Positions 1 through 11,109 of a DNA stretch of 64,000 nt are shown in pieces; the stretch's first letter is position 1; each line of letters begins with the position of its first letter. Source of the stretch: Entamoeba invadens IP1. Taxonomy: Eukaryota; Evosea; Mastigamoebida; Endamoebidae. The stretch spans positions 477,728 to 541,727 of the forward strand of contig NW_004440426.1 in NCBI RefSeq assembly GCF_000330505.1, in the 5' to 3' direction. Below the pieces are notes generated by a model. The model was not told the origin of the DNA and did no database searches. It saw nothing but the letters and a program-made list of their open reading frames with translations. A program made the position numbers and the translations under genes.

Positions 1-681
1 TTATAAAAAGTGCCTCTATGTTGTTAAAAAATAGAATGAAAAATATGGCCTAACTATCAACTATTTTATTGATCTGCTCCAAAATTGTACAAAAACAAGA
101 CATTTAGAAACAACATGTTGTACAGAGGAAAAAGAGTTTATACCAATGTGTATGAACATTTGCATAACCAACGTGACTATTTTATTGAAAAAAGTCCCTC
201 CTGTTGATTAAAAACGACCAAACTCCAATTTTATTTATGATTCGTGCTTCAATGGCATGATATCCAAATCAAAACAACAAATTGCACAAAAACAAGAACG
301 CTTAAATAACAAATGAGATATAGAGCATTTCATAAAATTAAAAGAACATGAAATGAAAGATACAAAGAGATGAGTTGTTTGATTGTTATTGATTGATTGC
401 TTTGTTTATTTGTTGTTTTTGATTAATAAATGTTAAATAATACAATTATAAATTATATAATTATAAAGACTTTGAATATATTATAAATTAAGTAAAAATA
501 TATAAATAAATAGTTGATTTAAACAAAAAAAACATTCGATTATACTTACAATTAATAATAATAAAATTATTAATCAATATATCAAATTCGATGCAATATC
601 ATATTTAAAAGTATTTTTCAAATACGGTTTTTTTAAACAAAAATGTTAATGTAAAAATAGAAAAAAAATCGCTAAAAAGAA
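1..681. other. AT-rich intergenic spacer, nothing recognised
   Basis: No long open frame and no recognisable RNA or transposon end. Composition is strongly A+T. It lies downstream of the VWA-domain gene that reads leftward and ends at 682, so its right edge presumably holds that gene's short 3' UTR. Confidence 0.6.
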
Positions 682-2244
682 TTATTTTCCACTAAATTTC
701 TTTGCTTTCTTCATGCTCCACTTACTCGCGGTCTGATTAACAGCCCATGCTTCGTCGTTGTTTTCCTCGAGTTTATCTTCCATGTCATCTGCATAAGTAT
801 TATATTCTGATTGCATTTCTTGTTTGGAGACTTGTTGTGCCTGTCTGAACATCCCAATATTTTCTTTAGCTCTTTCAATAGATCCTCTTCTTTTGTGTTC
901 TGCAGTTTGCTGGATGTAATACGTCTGCAACACTTCTCCGTTCAAATCTACCTTTTCGTCTTCTTTAGCGACTTCGATTTTTCTTGTGATGATTCTGTAA
1001 TAGACTCCTCCATTCTTCTTTGTGTATTTTATCCCAAGTTGAACTGTGAAAGTCTCCAATTTATCGTCACCATTTCTCTTGGCGTATTTAAATTGGTAAG
1101 TTGTGTCATCAAGTGCGTTCCCAACATCAACACTTTTCTTACTCACCTTTACATCTGAAAATTCGTCCTTGACGTACAAACTTTGTGGGAGGAAAACGTC
1201 CAAAACAATTTGTCTTGCGATCAACTCGGAGTCAAGGGCACCTTTGAACGCGTCTGTGATGTTTTCTGGGTCAACCACCATCACTTGTCCATCAGTGAGT
1301 ACAGCACACTCACCAATCACTTTCATATTAGCATCACACCCCTTCACGGTGTTGACATTTATTATGACTCCACTCTTTCTCGCCACTTCGCTAACATGCT
1401 GATAAAATGCTTTTTCATTTTGACTTCCTTGACTTCCAAGTCCCTCATTTGCAAGACCATCCGTACACAAAATCACAGAGCCGTTATTTTGTTTTCCAGC
1501 AGCGACTGTCGAGACCAAAAGTGCTGGGCCAAGAGCAGTACAACTTCCTGAATGAAGTGCTTTGAGCGATGAAAGGATTTTTTCTGACGAAATTTCAAGT
1601 GTTGATAGTTCGATTTTTTCGGTTGCAATGTCGACTAAACTGTCAAAGTCATTCATGAAGCTGCGGTTCACTTTTATTGGTGTTTTTGTGCAGTCTCCAA
1701 GGATTGTGACATCACTATCAAATGTGACAATGCAAACTTTCTGATGTGGATTTTCAGTGATCATCGCCTTGATTTGGTGAGTCATTGCTGACTTGATTAC
1801 TTCCAAAACAGAAGTGTTGTTCAATGTTTTCCCATTTTTGTCGGTTGGCCTAGAACCCATAGAACCTGACACGTCAATACAGAAAACAATTGTTTTGTTG
1901 TCTTCAGTTTTCTCGGTCTTTTCTTCGACTTTTTCAAGTTTTTGAAGTTCGGGAGGAGATATCACAAGCTCGACAGTCTCTTCTGATATATAACTATCTT
2001 TTGGAGAAGATATACGAGTTATTGCATTGCAAAATGGACAAGTTATGTTGCCATCTTCCGTAAAAGAATTAAGAGTGAAATATGAAGCACACGACGGACA
2101 CTTTGGGGGTTCACTTTGAAGAGGTTCAATTTCGGTTTGAAGACTACTAAAATCGACGGAAATGATGTTTGTGTCGACTTCCGGAGATTTTCCACAATAT
2201 CTTCTGGAAGAGCAAAAGTTAGCTTTTGAGGCAGCACACTTCAT
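682..2244 (-). CDS. zinc-ribbon and von Willebrand factor A domain protein
   Basis: Complete 520-residue frame with an ATG at 2244 and TAA at 682. Residues about 49-75 hold two CxxC pairs (CPSC ... CPFC), a zinc ribbon. A VWA domain follows from about residue 118: the strand and metal-binding loop reads VFCIDVSGSMG, an intact DxSxS MIDAS motif, with a later conserved CTDGLANEG loop. The region after about 330 looks like a beta-rich domain, and the last 80 residues are charged and helical. VWA domains with a MIDAS motif usually bind a protein ligand through a divalent cation. No signal peptide or membrane segment is seen, so a cytosolic role in protein complexes is likely. Entamoeba genomes encode several VWA proteins of this layout, but no precise function is known to me. 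Confidence 0.85.
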   Translation of the reverse strand: MKCAASKANFCSSRRYCGKSPEVDTNIISVDFSSLQTEIEPLQSEPPKCPSCASYFTLNSFTEDGNITCPFCNAITRISSPKDSYISEETVELVISPPELQKLEKVEEKTEKTEDNKTIVFCIDVSGSMGSRPTDKNGKTLNNTSVLEVIKSAMTHQIKAMITENPHQKVCIVTFDSDVTILGDCTKTPIKVNRSFMNDFDSLVDIATEKIELSTLEISSEKILSSLKALHSGSCTALGPALLVSTVAAGKQNNGSVILCTDGLANEGLGSQGSQNEKAFYQHVSEVARKSGVIINVNTVKGCDANMKVIGECAVLTDGQVMVVDPENITDAFKGALDSELIARQIVLDVFLPQSLYVKDEFSDVKVSKKSVDVGNALDDTTYQFKYAKRNGDDKLETFTVQLGIKYTKKNGGVYYRIITRKIEVAKEDEKVDLNGEVLQTYYIQQTAEHKRRGSIERAKENIGMFRQAQQVSKQEMQSEYNTYADDMEDKLEENNDEAWAVNQTASKWSMKKAKKFSGK

Positions 2245-2933
2245 TGTTAATGTTATATATTATATATGTTCGGGTTTTATAGCACTTTAATAATTCTTCC
2301 ATGTTCTTGACGTTTTCAAAAATAATTTTTTAAAAAACATTCAAAAAATGATTGAGGTATTTTACAACGATTTATAAATAAAAAAATCTGTCCAAAAAAG
2401 TTGTTTGTTTAACAAAAAAAACACTCAAAATGTGTTTAAAATGGGAATTGGGAAAAACGTCGAAACCCCAGTAAAAATAGGAAACGATTGTTTTGTAATG
2501 TTTTGAATAGTTTACTCAAATATTATAGTTTCTATATAATAAAAATTCTTAAACAACGTCGGAGAATAAACAAAATTTTTGCCTGACTACAGATAGTATA
2601 ATAAATGGGTGCCAAGATAATTAATGAAATTTAGGGATTTGTTGATGTAAAAAATTAGGTTTTAAATTTTGATTTTTACTGTTTTTTTTTCTGAAAAGAA
2701 TTAATATAAAATTAAGATTTTGGCACCATGTATTTATGCATCTATGTGTAGGAATTTACTTCAATTAGAAAAAATTGAAATAAATTGTGATGTTTCAAAA
2801 CAAAAATAGGTTTATGTATTATAATAACATTTACAACATTTTAATTGTTTTTATAAAATATAATTAAAGTAACTCAATTTTATTTAAGATTATGTATCAA
2901 CTATTTTTGATTAAACATGAATTACAATACAAA
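2245..2933. other. intergenic spacer between two leftward genes
   Basis: AT-rich. It contains the upstream region of the VWA gene (a GAAC followed by alternating TA tracts lies about 25 bases before its ATG) and the 3' flank of the ML-domain gene. No other feature seen. Confidence 0.5.
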
Positions 2934-3362
2934 TTAATTCAACCAAATCATTCCAGTTTGGCATTCTCCGTAATACTTTTCGTCTGTAAGACCAAGAGTT
3001 AACATGTAATACCCAAAAAAGGAAAATTCTTTTATTCCTATTTGTAATGAAATTGTTTGATCTCCAAGTTTTCCTTCACATCCATTTATCAGTTCACACA
3101 TATCTATTCTTTCTAAATCATACATACCAAATTTAAAAATACCGCCATGGAAATCTAAACGAGGAAAGAAAAAGAGCTGAGCCACACGTTTTTTGATACT
3201 GAAGTGTATTGTAAAGTTGGTACCACTTCTAAATGCACTTCCATCATATTCTATACTGTTTATTTCGAGTCCATCACTACTCTCCACCAATGGACATTTT
3301 TGAAGTTCAATTTTGTTTGCTAACGAAAGGGTTATAAACAACAACACAACAACAATATTCAT
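2934..3362 (-). CDS. small secreted ML-domain (NPC2/MD-2-like) protein, probable
   Basis: 142 residues from the ATG at 3362; the frame extends one TTG codon upstream, but that is not a credible start. The first 16 residues (MNIVVVLLFITLSLAN) are a clear signal peptide. The mature part is about 125 residues, the size of an ML domain, with the cysteine layout typical of it: CPL near the N-terminus, a central CELINGCEG pair, a GYYMLTLGLTD strand and a late single Cys. ML proteins bind lipids such as sterols or phospholipids in a beta-sandwich pocket, often in lysosomes or outside the cell. The pattern resembles the fungal PG/PI transfer protein and NPC2 group. The family call rests on pattern only; the ligand is unknown. 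Confidence 0.65.
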   Translation of the reverse strand: MNIVVVLLFITLSLANKIELQKCPLVESSDGLEINSIEYDGSAFRSGTNFTIHFSIKKRVAQLFFFPRLDFHGGIFKFGMYDLERIDMCELINGCEGKLGDQTISLQIGIKEFSFFGYYMLTLGLTDEKYYGECQTGMIWLN

Positions 3363-4465
3363 CAAGCAAACAATAATAATTCAAGTTTAAAATAATTATT
3401 AACAACACGTTTTTTATATTAAATAAAAGTGATGATCTAAAAGTTGTCATTTTTTAAAAAAAATATTTATTATTTATCACATTATTTTGTTTTGTAATTT
3501 TTTTATTGTTTTTTGGAAAAAGAAGTCAGTTATTTTATAAATTATAATTACACCAATATACTACATATCCCAAACAATTTATTAACATATCTAAATTATG
3601 TCTTGTTGTCAATAAATTGATTTAATTCAAAACAATTAATTGAAGTCTGTGTATATAATGATTTTTTTTGTATGTCCAAAAATCGTGTCTTTTTAAAACG
3701 AAAATGTGTTAATTAAAAATATTATTTATAAACATTTTTATGACTACTCAACATAATAGATATTATTTAAACATAAAAAATTGTTTGTATTTTTAAGTTT
3801 ATAAAAAGTTTAAGGATTCATATCCCTATAGTATGTTAATGATACAAAAAAACATCAAATAAAAATCGAGACTTGTTCGTGAAGATAACTAGGCTTTTAA
3901 CAAAGAATGGTCATCAATGAAAATTATTATTGGTTACTAGTTTAATAGATGTTAAAATATATATTTTATGTTTAATACATGATTTTGGAAAAATTAATGT
4001 TAAATAAATTTGATTTATTTTAAAATATGTGCATATAATTTACATAGTATATACCATCAATATGTTTAAATTTTCTTTGTATTTTTTACAAAGAATTTAT
4101 GCACAAATTCAAGTAAGATAAAATTATTTTATGTTGCGAAATATCAAGAAACCATCAATAAATTAACATTGTCGAATTTACTATTTTAGTTTAAATATAA
4201 ATAAAAATATTATCGATTCATAAATTATTATAATTGTTTATTTAAAAAACTATACAAACTAATTTTTTGAAATGTTTGTAATTTAATAATTGTCTAAAAC
4301 ATTGTTCAAATTAATTTCCTCTTTGATTCAACAACTCATCAATGCTTCGTCATTATATATACCATATTGTTAAAAAAAACAAGACAAAATATTTATCTGA
4401 TGAATCAAAGAGGAATATGGTCAATTATTAAAATGTAATAGAACTATTTATATATTATTTCAAAA
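3363..4465. other. divergent intergenic region between ML-domain and SPRY genes
   Basis: About 1.1 kb of AT-rich sequence between two divergently read genes, so both promoters should lie here. The only structured feature noticed is the 15-bp inverted repeat listed separately at 4316-4415. Confidence 0.5.
4316..4415. repeat. 15-bp inverted repeat upstream of SPRY gene
   Basis: The arm TTCCTCTTTGATTCA (4316-4330) is repeated exactly as its reverse complement at 4401-4415, separated by 70 bases. It ends 50 bases before the ATG at 4466. A perfect 15-bp pair that includes CCTC/GAGG is unusual in such AT-rich DNA. It could be a regulatory palindrome, the ends of a tiny MITE, or an mRNA hairpin if transcription starts further upstream. 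Confidence 0.7.
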
Positions 4466-6538
4466 ATGACTATTCAATTAACACAACTTGAAGTAAACCA
4501 TTTTTACCCAATTTTGCGTGAACTTCAAACACGGGAAGACATTTACACATTTCTTCAAATTAACAAGAAGTGCCTTTCTTCACTTGAGGATATGCCGTAC
4601 TACCCACAATTTATGGATTTTGATTCAATATTTTGGATGTCCATACATTTCCACCCAAACATTTTCAATTCAGTTTATTTCAACTTAAATTCTCCAGAGA
4701 ACTTTAAATCAATAAACGCAAAATATTACAACGACGTTTTATTTTCCGAAGCACTTCAAATTAATGAATTGACACAAGACTTTGCCGAGACATATTTTCC
4801 AAGAGTTTTAAACCTCTATTTAACTCATTTAATTGAGCCACAAAACGAGTTTGAAAGAAGAGACGCTGTTCTCAAATATGTTATTAAAAACGCTGACAAA
4901 TTTACATCATTAGAGAAGGTAACTGGGGAGTTGGAGTATATTGTGAGTTTCCTGACAAATTACACCAACAGCATGAAAGAGAAAAATCTCAAATTTCCGA
5001 CATACATTCAAACAAATTGTTTCAAAAAGACATCTCTCAAAATAACTTCTGAGTCCGTTGAATTGCTTTGGCAATTAGAAAATATGATACCTGAAAATAC
5101 CAATGTCAAAGTCTCTGTCGCAGTGAATAATCAAGAAGAAGACGACGAGGAACTTATTAAAGACTTTGTCAAGATCAAATTCTGTTTTCGAATAATTTTG
5201 CAGAAGTACTTCAATGAAGAAAAAAATTTATATGCACTTGAGGATGGCAATTTAACTGTCGACGGTGAAATAGAAGGCGATTTTTTGAACAATTTGTTAA
5301 ACAAAATGTATGCCAGTTGTGTTGAATATAGATATACAACTTCTTTGGGTTCAATTGAAAAAGTTTGGAGTGTTCCAGACTGTGTTTTAAAATTCAAATT
5401 GTTTAATATAGAAAGTCCGAGAGATCAACCTTTTAACATCAAAATGGAATACGTCAAAATTTTGGAAATGGAGAATTGTTCGTGGTTTGACTTCGTTTTT
5501 CCATTTCACTCACTTTTAGAGTTGACAATGAATGGATGTGAAAATATTACTTTTACTGATCAAGTCACTTTCACCGCGTTAAAGACCATTTCGATGAACA
5601 AATGCAAATACATCAATTTTTTGGGAGAAGCTCCGTTGCTCGAAACTTTTAGTATGAGAGACGTCTTTGATACAATTTTTTTCAAAGAAAGGAACTTTGA
5701 GAAATTGACGGACTTTACAATTATTGGGGGAAGATGCACTGAATTTCCTAACATAGAAATTACTGGTAAATCAGTGTATATTAACAGTACTGGCAATTTT
5801 TACAGATTAAAAAAAGTATTGTCGTTTGAAGGTAAAATTCTCAATGAATGTCCTTTCCAACTAAAATCGGATATATTGGAATATCCAACTTTTGAAAACG
5901 AAAAGGGAATTTTTAAGATGATGAGATTCATTTCTAATTCGTTTGCACTTGAAATTGTCGATGGAATTTTAATGAGAAAACCAGACGCATCATCACTCAA
6001 TTTTTGTGAAAAAAAGAGACTAATCAACACCATTTTTAGTCAGCACTTTTATTCAAAAAGCGAAAAAGATTTGAAGTTTGTTATAACTACACAAAATGGA
6101 ATTTTGAAAAAGAAGGGACTAAGATATTTCGAGATCGAAGTCACTGGGAGGAGTGATGTGTGTATCGGATGTTTTGATGAAGATAATTATACCAATTTTA
6201 ATATGCATCTTGGATGGGAGTGTTATAGTATTGGATATAACGGACTTGATGGTTGTGTATATGTTGGTAAATATCAAGACTCTCCCGACATGATAATTCT
6301 TGGGAAACAATATGGAACAATTGTGGATGGAATTTCTGTTGTTGGTTGTGGATATAATGCAAAGACAAAAGAAGTGTTTTTTACTAGGGATGGAGAACTC
6401 ATCTTAAAACAAACGGTAAACTGGGATACAATTTCAGCAGGAGTATCTGTGTCCAATTTCAATGATATTAAAATTAATTGTGGAGAAAGTAACTTTAGGT
6501 ACATGCCAAAAAAGTCCGATCTTTGTTGTCTTGTTTGA
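4466..6538 (+). CDS. SPRY-domain protein with N-terminal helical and LRR-like region
   Basis: Complete 690-residue frame with ATG at 4466 and TGA at 6536. The C-terminal part, about residues 545-680, is a SPRY domain: it starts KGLRYFEIEVTGRSDVCIGC, has the GWECYSIGYNGLDG turn, and continues with a VVGCGYNAKTKEVFFTRDGE core and a closing AGVSVSN strand. SPRY domains are protein-binding modules. The first 540 residues are helical at the start and then show leucine- and cysteine-spaced segments (LELTMNGCENITF, LKTISMNKCKYINF) like leucine-rich repeats. This N-terminal style followed by SPRY occurs in Entamoeba proteins of unknown role. No signal peptide or membrane segment. Confidence 0.85.
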   Translation: MTIQLTQLEVNHFYPILRELQTREDIYTFLQINKKCLSSLEDMPYYPQFMDFDSIFWMSIHFHPNIFNSVYFNLNSPENFKSINAKYYNDVLFSEALQINELTQDFAETYFPRVLNLYLTHLIEPQNEFERRDAVLKYVIKNADKFTSLEKVTGELEYIVSFLTNYTNSMKEKNLKFPTYIQTNCFKKTSLKITSESVELLWQLENMIPENTNVKVSVAVNNQEEDDEELIKDFVKIKFCFRIILQKYFNEEKNLYALEDGNLTVDGEIEGDFLNNLLNKMYASCVEYRYTTSLGSIEKVWSVPDCVLKFKLFNIESPRDQPFNIKMEYVKILEMENCSWFDFVFPFHSLLELTMNGCENITFTDQVTFTALKTISMNKCKYINFLGEAPLLETFSMRDVFDTIFFKERNFEKLTDFTIIGGRCTEFPNIEITGKSVYINSTGNFYRLKKVLSFEGKILNECPFQLKSDILEYPTFENEKGIFKMMRFISNSFALEIVDGILMRKPDASSLNFCEKKRLINTIFSQHFYSKSEKDLKFVITTQNGILKKKGLRYFEIEVTGRSDVCIGCFDEDNYTNFNMHLGWECYSIGYNGLDGCVYVGKYQDSPDMIILGKQYGTIVDGISVVGCGYNAKTKEVFFTRDGELILKQTVNWDTISAGVSVSNFNDIKINCGESNFRYMPKKSDLCCLV

Positions 6539-7844
6539 CACTTTGATAATAAGAATTAATTTTTGAATCATTATGTTTTAATATATTTTTTACATATTGA
6601 TAATATTTACAATTTATAATTATAATATTTATAATCTTTATTTAATTTAGATGATAATCAAATTATTTATATATTAATTATTATATAAAATATTGTACAT
6701 TAAGTTTAATTATGGTTGAGCTTTCTTTTTGTTCATATAAAAAAAAATTAATTAACATTTGTATTTAAGTTTTATTGATTCTTTTATATAAAAAAATAAA
6801 AAATATATATTTTTTCAAACAACGTTTTGGATAATCACAAAATATAATAAATTATTTTGTGTAAACCAAAAGGTTGATTTTTTGTTTCTATCAACTTATT
6901 TTTCTAAGTATTTTGGGCTATGACCAATAATAAACAATGTTTATAATAAATATGCAATCTACAAAATTTTCAAAAAATTAACAATTATTATTTTTAAATT
7001 TTTATGATATTAAAGCTAGTACTTAACCATTCAATTTGTTTATTTTAACTATTTTAATTTAAAAACATCAAAATTTCATGATAATTTTTACTTTTTAACA
7101 CCTTAAATAACATTGAACAAAATTCAAGTGGTCTAAAAAATCGGGAAATCTAGAGTTTATTAAATAAATTTCCATTTTTTAGAGTTTATATTATGTGCAT
7201 AAACTATACACAAGCCAAAAAAGGAAAATCATCAAAAATTGGTTTGATATCCCAGTAAAAACAGGCCAAAACAAAAATAAGGTCTTATTTTAAGTGTTAA
7301 TATTCAAAACAAGATAGAAAAAATATTTTTTTATTTGTTTTTTTAAATTCGATTTAATAATAATTAATAATAATATTACATTATAACTTTTAATAAAACA
7401 ATTTAGTTAAAAAATAAAAATAACTTTTTTATTTTTAATAAAATAATTTAATCAAATAATAGTTTTTTATTAAATTATTTAAAAATTATTATTCTTACAT
7501 ACACTTCTATCACCAACATTTTATTTGTTTGATTGCTTTTTTTGTTTGGAAATAAACATTTTAAAAATAAAATATACTAAAAAATTAATTAAAAAATGCT
7601 ATCATATAGTTTTAATATTTATTTGTATTTTTTATCTTCATTTGAATCAAATTTTTGTTCGTAAGAGGGTGTCAAAAATCTGAAATAGTTCAAATAGACA
7701 GAGCATTTGAGTCTTTTTTCCTTACAAACCAAGTATTTATTGAACTAAATTCATTTCGTGTTTTTGAATAAATAGACCCGATTTAAATAATTTAATGTCT
7801 TTGAATAAACTAAAACTAAATTCTAAGTCGTTTCACATTGAAAG
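6539..7844. other. AT-rich intergenic region upstream of receptor kinase
   Basis: About 1.3 kb with long poly-A and poly-T tracts, no coding frame and no transposon ends recognised. The last 200 bases are the presumed promoter and leader of the receptor-kinase locus that starts at 7845. Confidence 0.5.
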
Positions 7845-8894
7845 ATGGTCGTTTCCTTATCATTATTAACACTTTTCTTGTTGCAAAGTGCGGGTTATGA
7901 CTGCGTTCAAAACTCAACCAATCAATTTGTACCTTCAACAAATATGACAATCAACTGTTCAAACTTTCTTGATCATTCATTTTATTTTACAAAAGATTTC
8001 ACCTTTCCTGGTAACAATTGGATTGGGGCCATGACAGTTAATGGTGAGATAACAATCAAAACAGTCCTAAATTATTGGTCGAATGTATATAACCTTGTTC
8101 TTCTTCCAAATTCAAATCTTATTATAGACACAGGGTTTTCGTTTCATATTCAAAACACGACTTATATTTCCAAAAATGCTCATTTGGTTCCAAGAAGCAA
8201 TTATCAATGTCAGGAAGCCTAGAGTTTGAATCGTATCAACTTAATACCCCACAAATCATCCTATGGGATGCTTTCTATGTCCATTGAATATATATTTTTA
8301 CAGGTAGAGTCAATTTTCATGTCATAAATCCGGTTGGAAATAACAATTGTTTGATGTGTTTCTCTACCCGACAAAACCATTTTGAAATCCGAAGATGGGA
8401 CAAAATGTATTGCAGCTTCTCAATTTCCGTTCCAACTCTCAACTGGAATCATTTATTTGCTCTCAAACGAGCGACTCGTTCGATTTTGTCCAAACACGAC
8501 GATTTTGAATAAAGAAGTTGTTTGTGCAATGAACAACTCAAATTATATAACAAGTTATAAAAGACTTGATGGGTTTTATTCATTCAACTATCCACACTGC
8601 CCCTGCGAAGACGAATTTGGAACAAACTGTAAATTGTATTTGGATGGTAAAATAAGAAATTTCGATTTCAATTCAATTCCTTTGCCTCACACAACAATTT
8701 ATGTCGAACGGGATGCACTTTTGAACAACACAAAAGATGTCATGTTATACAAAGTGAGCTCAAACGTCTATATCACAGTAAATGGGGTATTCACAAATTC
8801 AATATTTTCATTTGCCAATTTTAATGTGAAGTATCAAGAACATTATATCACGAGCCACAAAAACTTTTTTACTCCAGCAGTGATAAAATTTTGA
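7845..8894 (+). pseudogene. receptor kinase ectodomain, N-terminal part, frame-broken
   Basis: Starts with ATG at 7845 and a signal peptide (MVVSLSLLTLFLLQSAG). The frame closes at TAG 8220-8222, but coding-like sequence continues in the +2 frame through MSGSLE, a single TGA at 8285-8287, and on through NPVGNNNCLMCFSTRQ. It then switches back near 8395-8405 into a frame reading KCIAASQFPFQL, which runs to 8894. The conserved order signal peptide, beta-rich region, Cys-containing NCLMCF block matches the N-terminus of Entamoeba transmembrane kinases. An intron of 84 bases (8224-8307, GTTTGA...TAG) could remove the TGA but not the other breaks. I read this as a degenerated gene or a poorly assembled stretch. 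Confidence 0.65.
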
Positions 8895-11080
8895 CATGTT
8901 TGACAGCATCAGAATATGATTTGGAAGTGCTTCCAACGACCAATTTTTTGGCTGTAAATTGTGATAATAATTTGAATGCTTTAGAAGTTTACTCGGGTAC
9001 TTTAGTACTTCTAATGAAATTTGTTACTAGATTCGGGAGTCTCCAAATTCATCAAAAGAGTGACCCTAACGAACCAAGTTTTTTGTATTTGACAGAAAAT
9101 CAAATTAATTTCGAACTTTTAAATTGTGTATTTTTAAAGAAATTTCCCAATGGAAATGTAACATGCTTTAAATGTGATTCTTTCTCTTATTTGTTCGAAG
9201 GCCGTTGTATTAAAAACGATGTTAATTGTGCTATATCAAATTCATTAAATAAGTGCGTCCAATGCAAACCAAATTACGTTTTGAACAACAAATTTCAGTG
9301 TATTTTCTCTGAAATTTGTGAAATTGGAAATACCAAAACTTGTTTTAAATGTCAACAAGGATATTTTAATGTAAACGGAACTTGTAAAATAACGACCAAT
9401 TGTTTACTGACAGACGGCACTGTTTGTCGCAAGTGTCGAAAAGGTCTATCAATGGGAACATGTGATAATTGTGATTTAAATTGCAACAAGTGTGATTTTG
9501 TTAGTAAAAAGTGTTTAGTGTGTGAAGAGGGAACAATGCTAACAGAGAAAGGAAGTTGTATAAGTCAAGAAGGTGCAATAACATATGGAATGTCTACTTT
9601 GTTTTGCCTTAACACTTTTTATATCAACAATTCAATTTGTTTAAAATGTAATCAAAAGAATGAAAATTGGGTAATATGTACCAACTCAATGCCGACAAAG
9701 TGTTCACCAAAATTTTTGTTATCTTCCGAAGGTAATTGTGTTACTTCTTCTTGTGAACAAAATGAAATCAAAGAAGCGAATGGGAAGTGTACAATCCCAA
9801 TATCAAACTGTGAAAGTGTATTAAATTCAAAGTGTGTTTTATGTAAAGAAGAGTATATTAAAAATTCAAAAAATGAGTGTCAACATTTTACAACAATACT
9901 AGAAGTAGATTATTGTGATATTAGAAACTCAAGCGGTTGTATTTCATGTCAGTTTGGATATTACTTATCAGATGAGAAGTGTTTAAAATGTGATGACAAT
10001 TGTGAAAGTTGTTTATTTAATTCAACTTCATGTCTCTCGTGTTATTCTGGATTTTACAAACAAGAAAAAACATGTATATCAAATTCGGAATTAACGGAGT
10101 CGTGTCAACATTTATCGACCGTCATCTCGGGATGCACCCAATGCAAAGATGGATATTATAGAATTGGTCTGGGTTGTGCCAAATGCGATAAAAAGTGCTC
10201 TTTGTGTAATACCAAAGCAAAATGCCTCTCATGCAACTCAACAAATTTTAAAACAAGTAGTGGGGAGTGTCTTCCACAAGATTTAATTAGTGGGTGTGAC
10301 ATTGAAATAACTCAATCTGGCTGTTCAAAGTGCCAAAATGGATATTACCAATTTGATACAAATCAATGTGAAAAGTGTAGTAATAAGTGTTTAACATGTT
10401 CTTCTAGAGAAAGTTGTTTAACGTGTAAAAATGGAGATGTTTTAGTTGGTTCAAATTGCATATTATTTTCCTCGATAAAGAGTTGTACAGCATCATCCAA
10501 TTCGAAGTGCACAAAATGTTCTTTTTGGAATACCCCAAGTGAAGCTGGCACTTTTTGTGAAAACAAAGCCGTTTGGTGGATCATTTTATTGATCGTTGTT
10601 TTCATCGTTTTAGTGTTGCTTTCAACAAGTGGGCTGATTGTTTATTTCACCAAATTGATACTCAACAAAATGCACCAAAAGATACAACATGAACGAGTGA
10701 CTATTTTCAAAATGAAAAGGTCGAACATTCAATTTATATCATTAGGAAATTCCATTTGCTCAAATCATAGAATTGTGGACTTTAACTCCGAAACAGACGA
10801 AATTCCGGTTTTAAAGGAAACAAGACAACTTCTTTGTATTGGCAACACCAAAGAAAGGACTTTGAAAGTCCAAATTTCAATGAAATCAGACCAAGAAAGT
10901 TATTCCATTCGAACAACACCAGAGATAATATCACTTAAAAGGGGGTTTGCATGTGAATTTGAAATTTTTATAAGACCAAACTACACATGTAAAATCACTG
11001 ATGACGCTTTGATAATATCAAAATCATTGGAAAGTGGCAAGGAATTTATTAGTAAAATTACAATTGAGGGCAAACACTGA
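8891..11080 (+). pseudogene. receptor kinase Cys-rich ectodomain and transmembrane segment
   Basis: An uninterrupted frame of about 729 codons without a credible ATG; it is entered by a one-base shift at AAAATTTT (8886-8893). From about residue 90 to 555 it carries many CxxC and furin-like cysteine repeats (CxxCxxxxYxxxxxxC spacing), the Entamoeba TMK ectodomain signature. One hydrophobic helix, about residues 560-590 (WWIILLIVVFIVLVLLS), crosses the membrane, followed by basic residues. The cytoplasmic stretch of about 140 residues is beta-rich and leads to the kinase. The frame ends TGA at 11078 while the homologous protein would continue in the next frame, so a one-base slip near the GGG at 11067-11069 is inferred. 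The role would be an extracellular sensor coupled to the downstream kinase. Confidence 0.75.
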
Positions 11081-11109
11081 AATTTCAACCCCCCATTGAC
11101 CCCAAAGAA

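Noticed and set aside
8224..8307. Intron in the receptor-kinase N-terminus
   Set aside because: The GTTTGA...TAG ends and frame fit one junction, but the sequence inside is also coding-like and the neighbouring frame breaks remain, so a decayed gene is the simpler reading.
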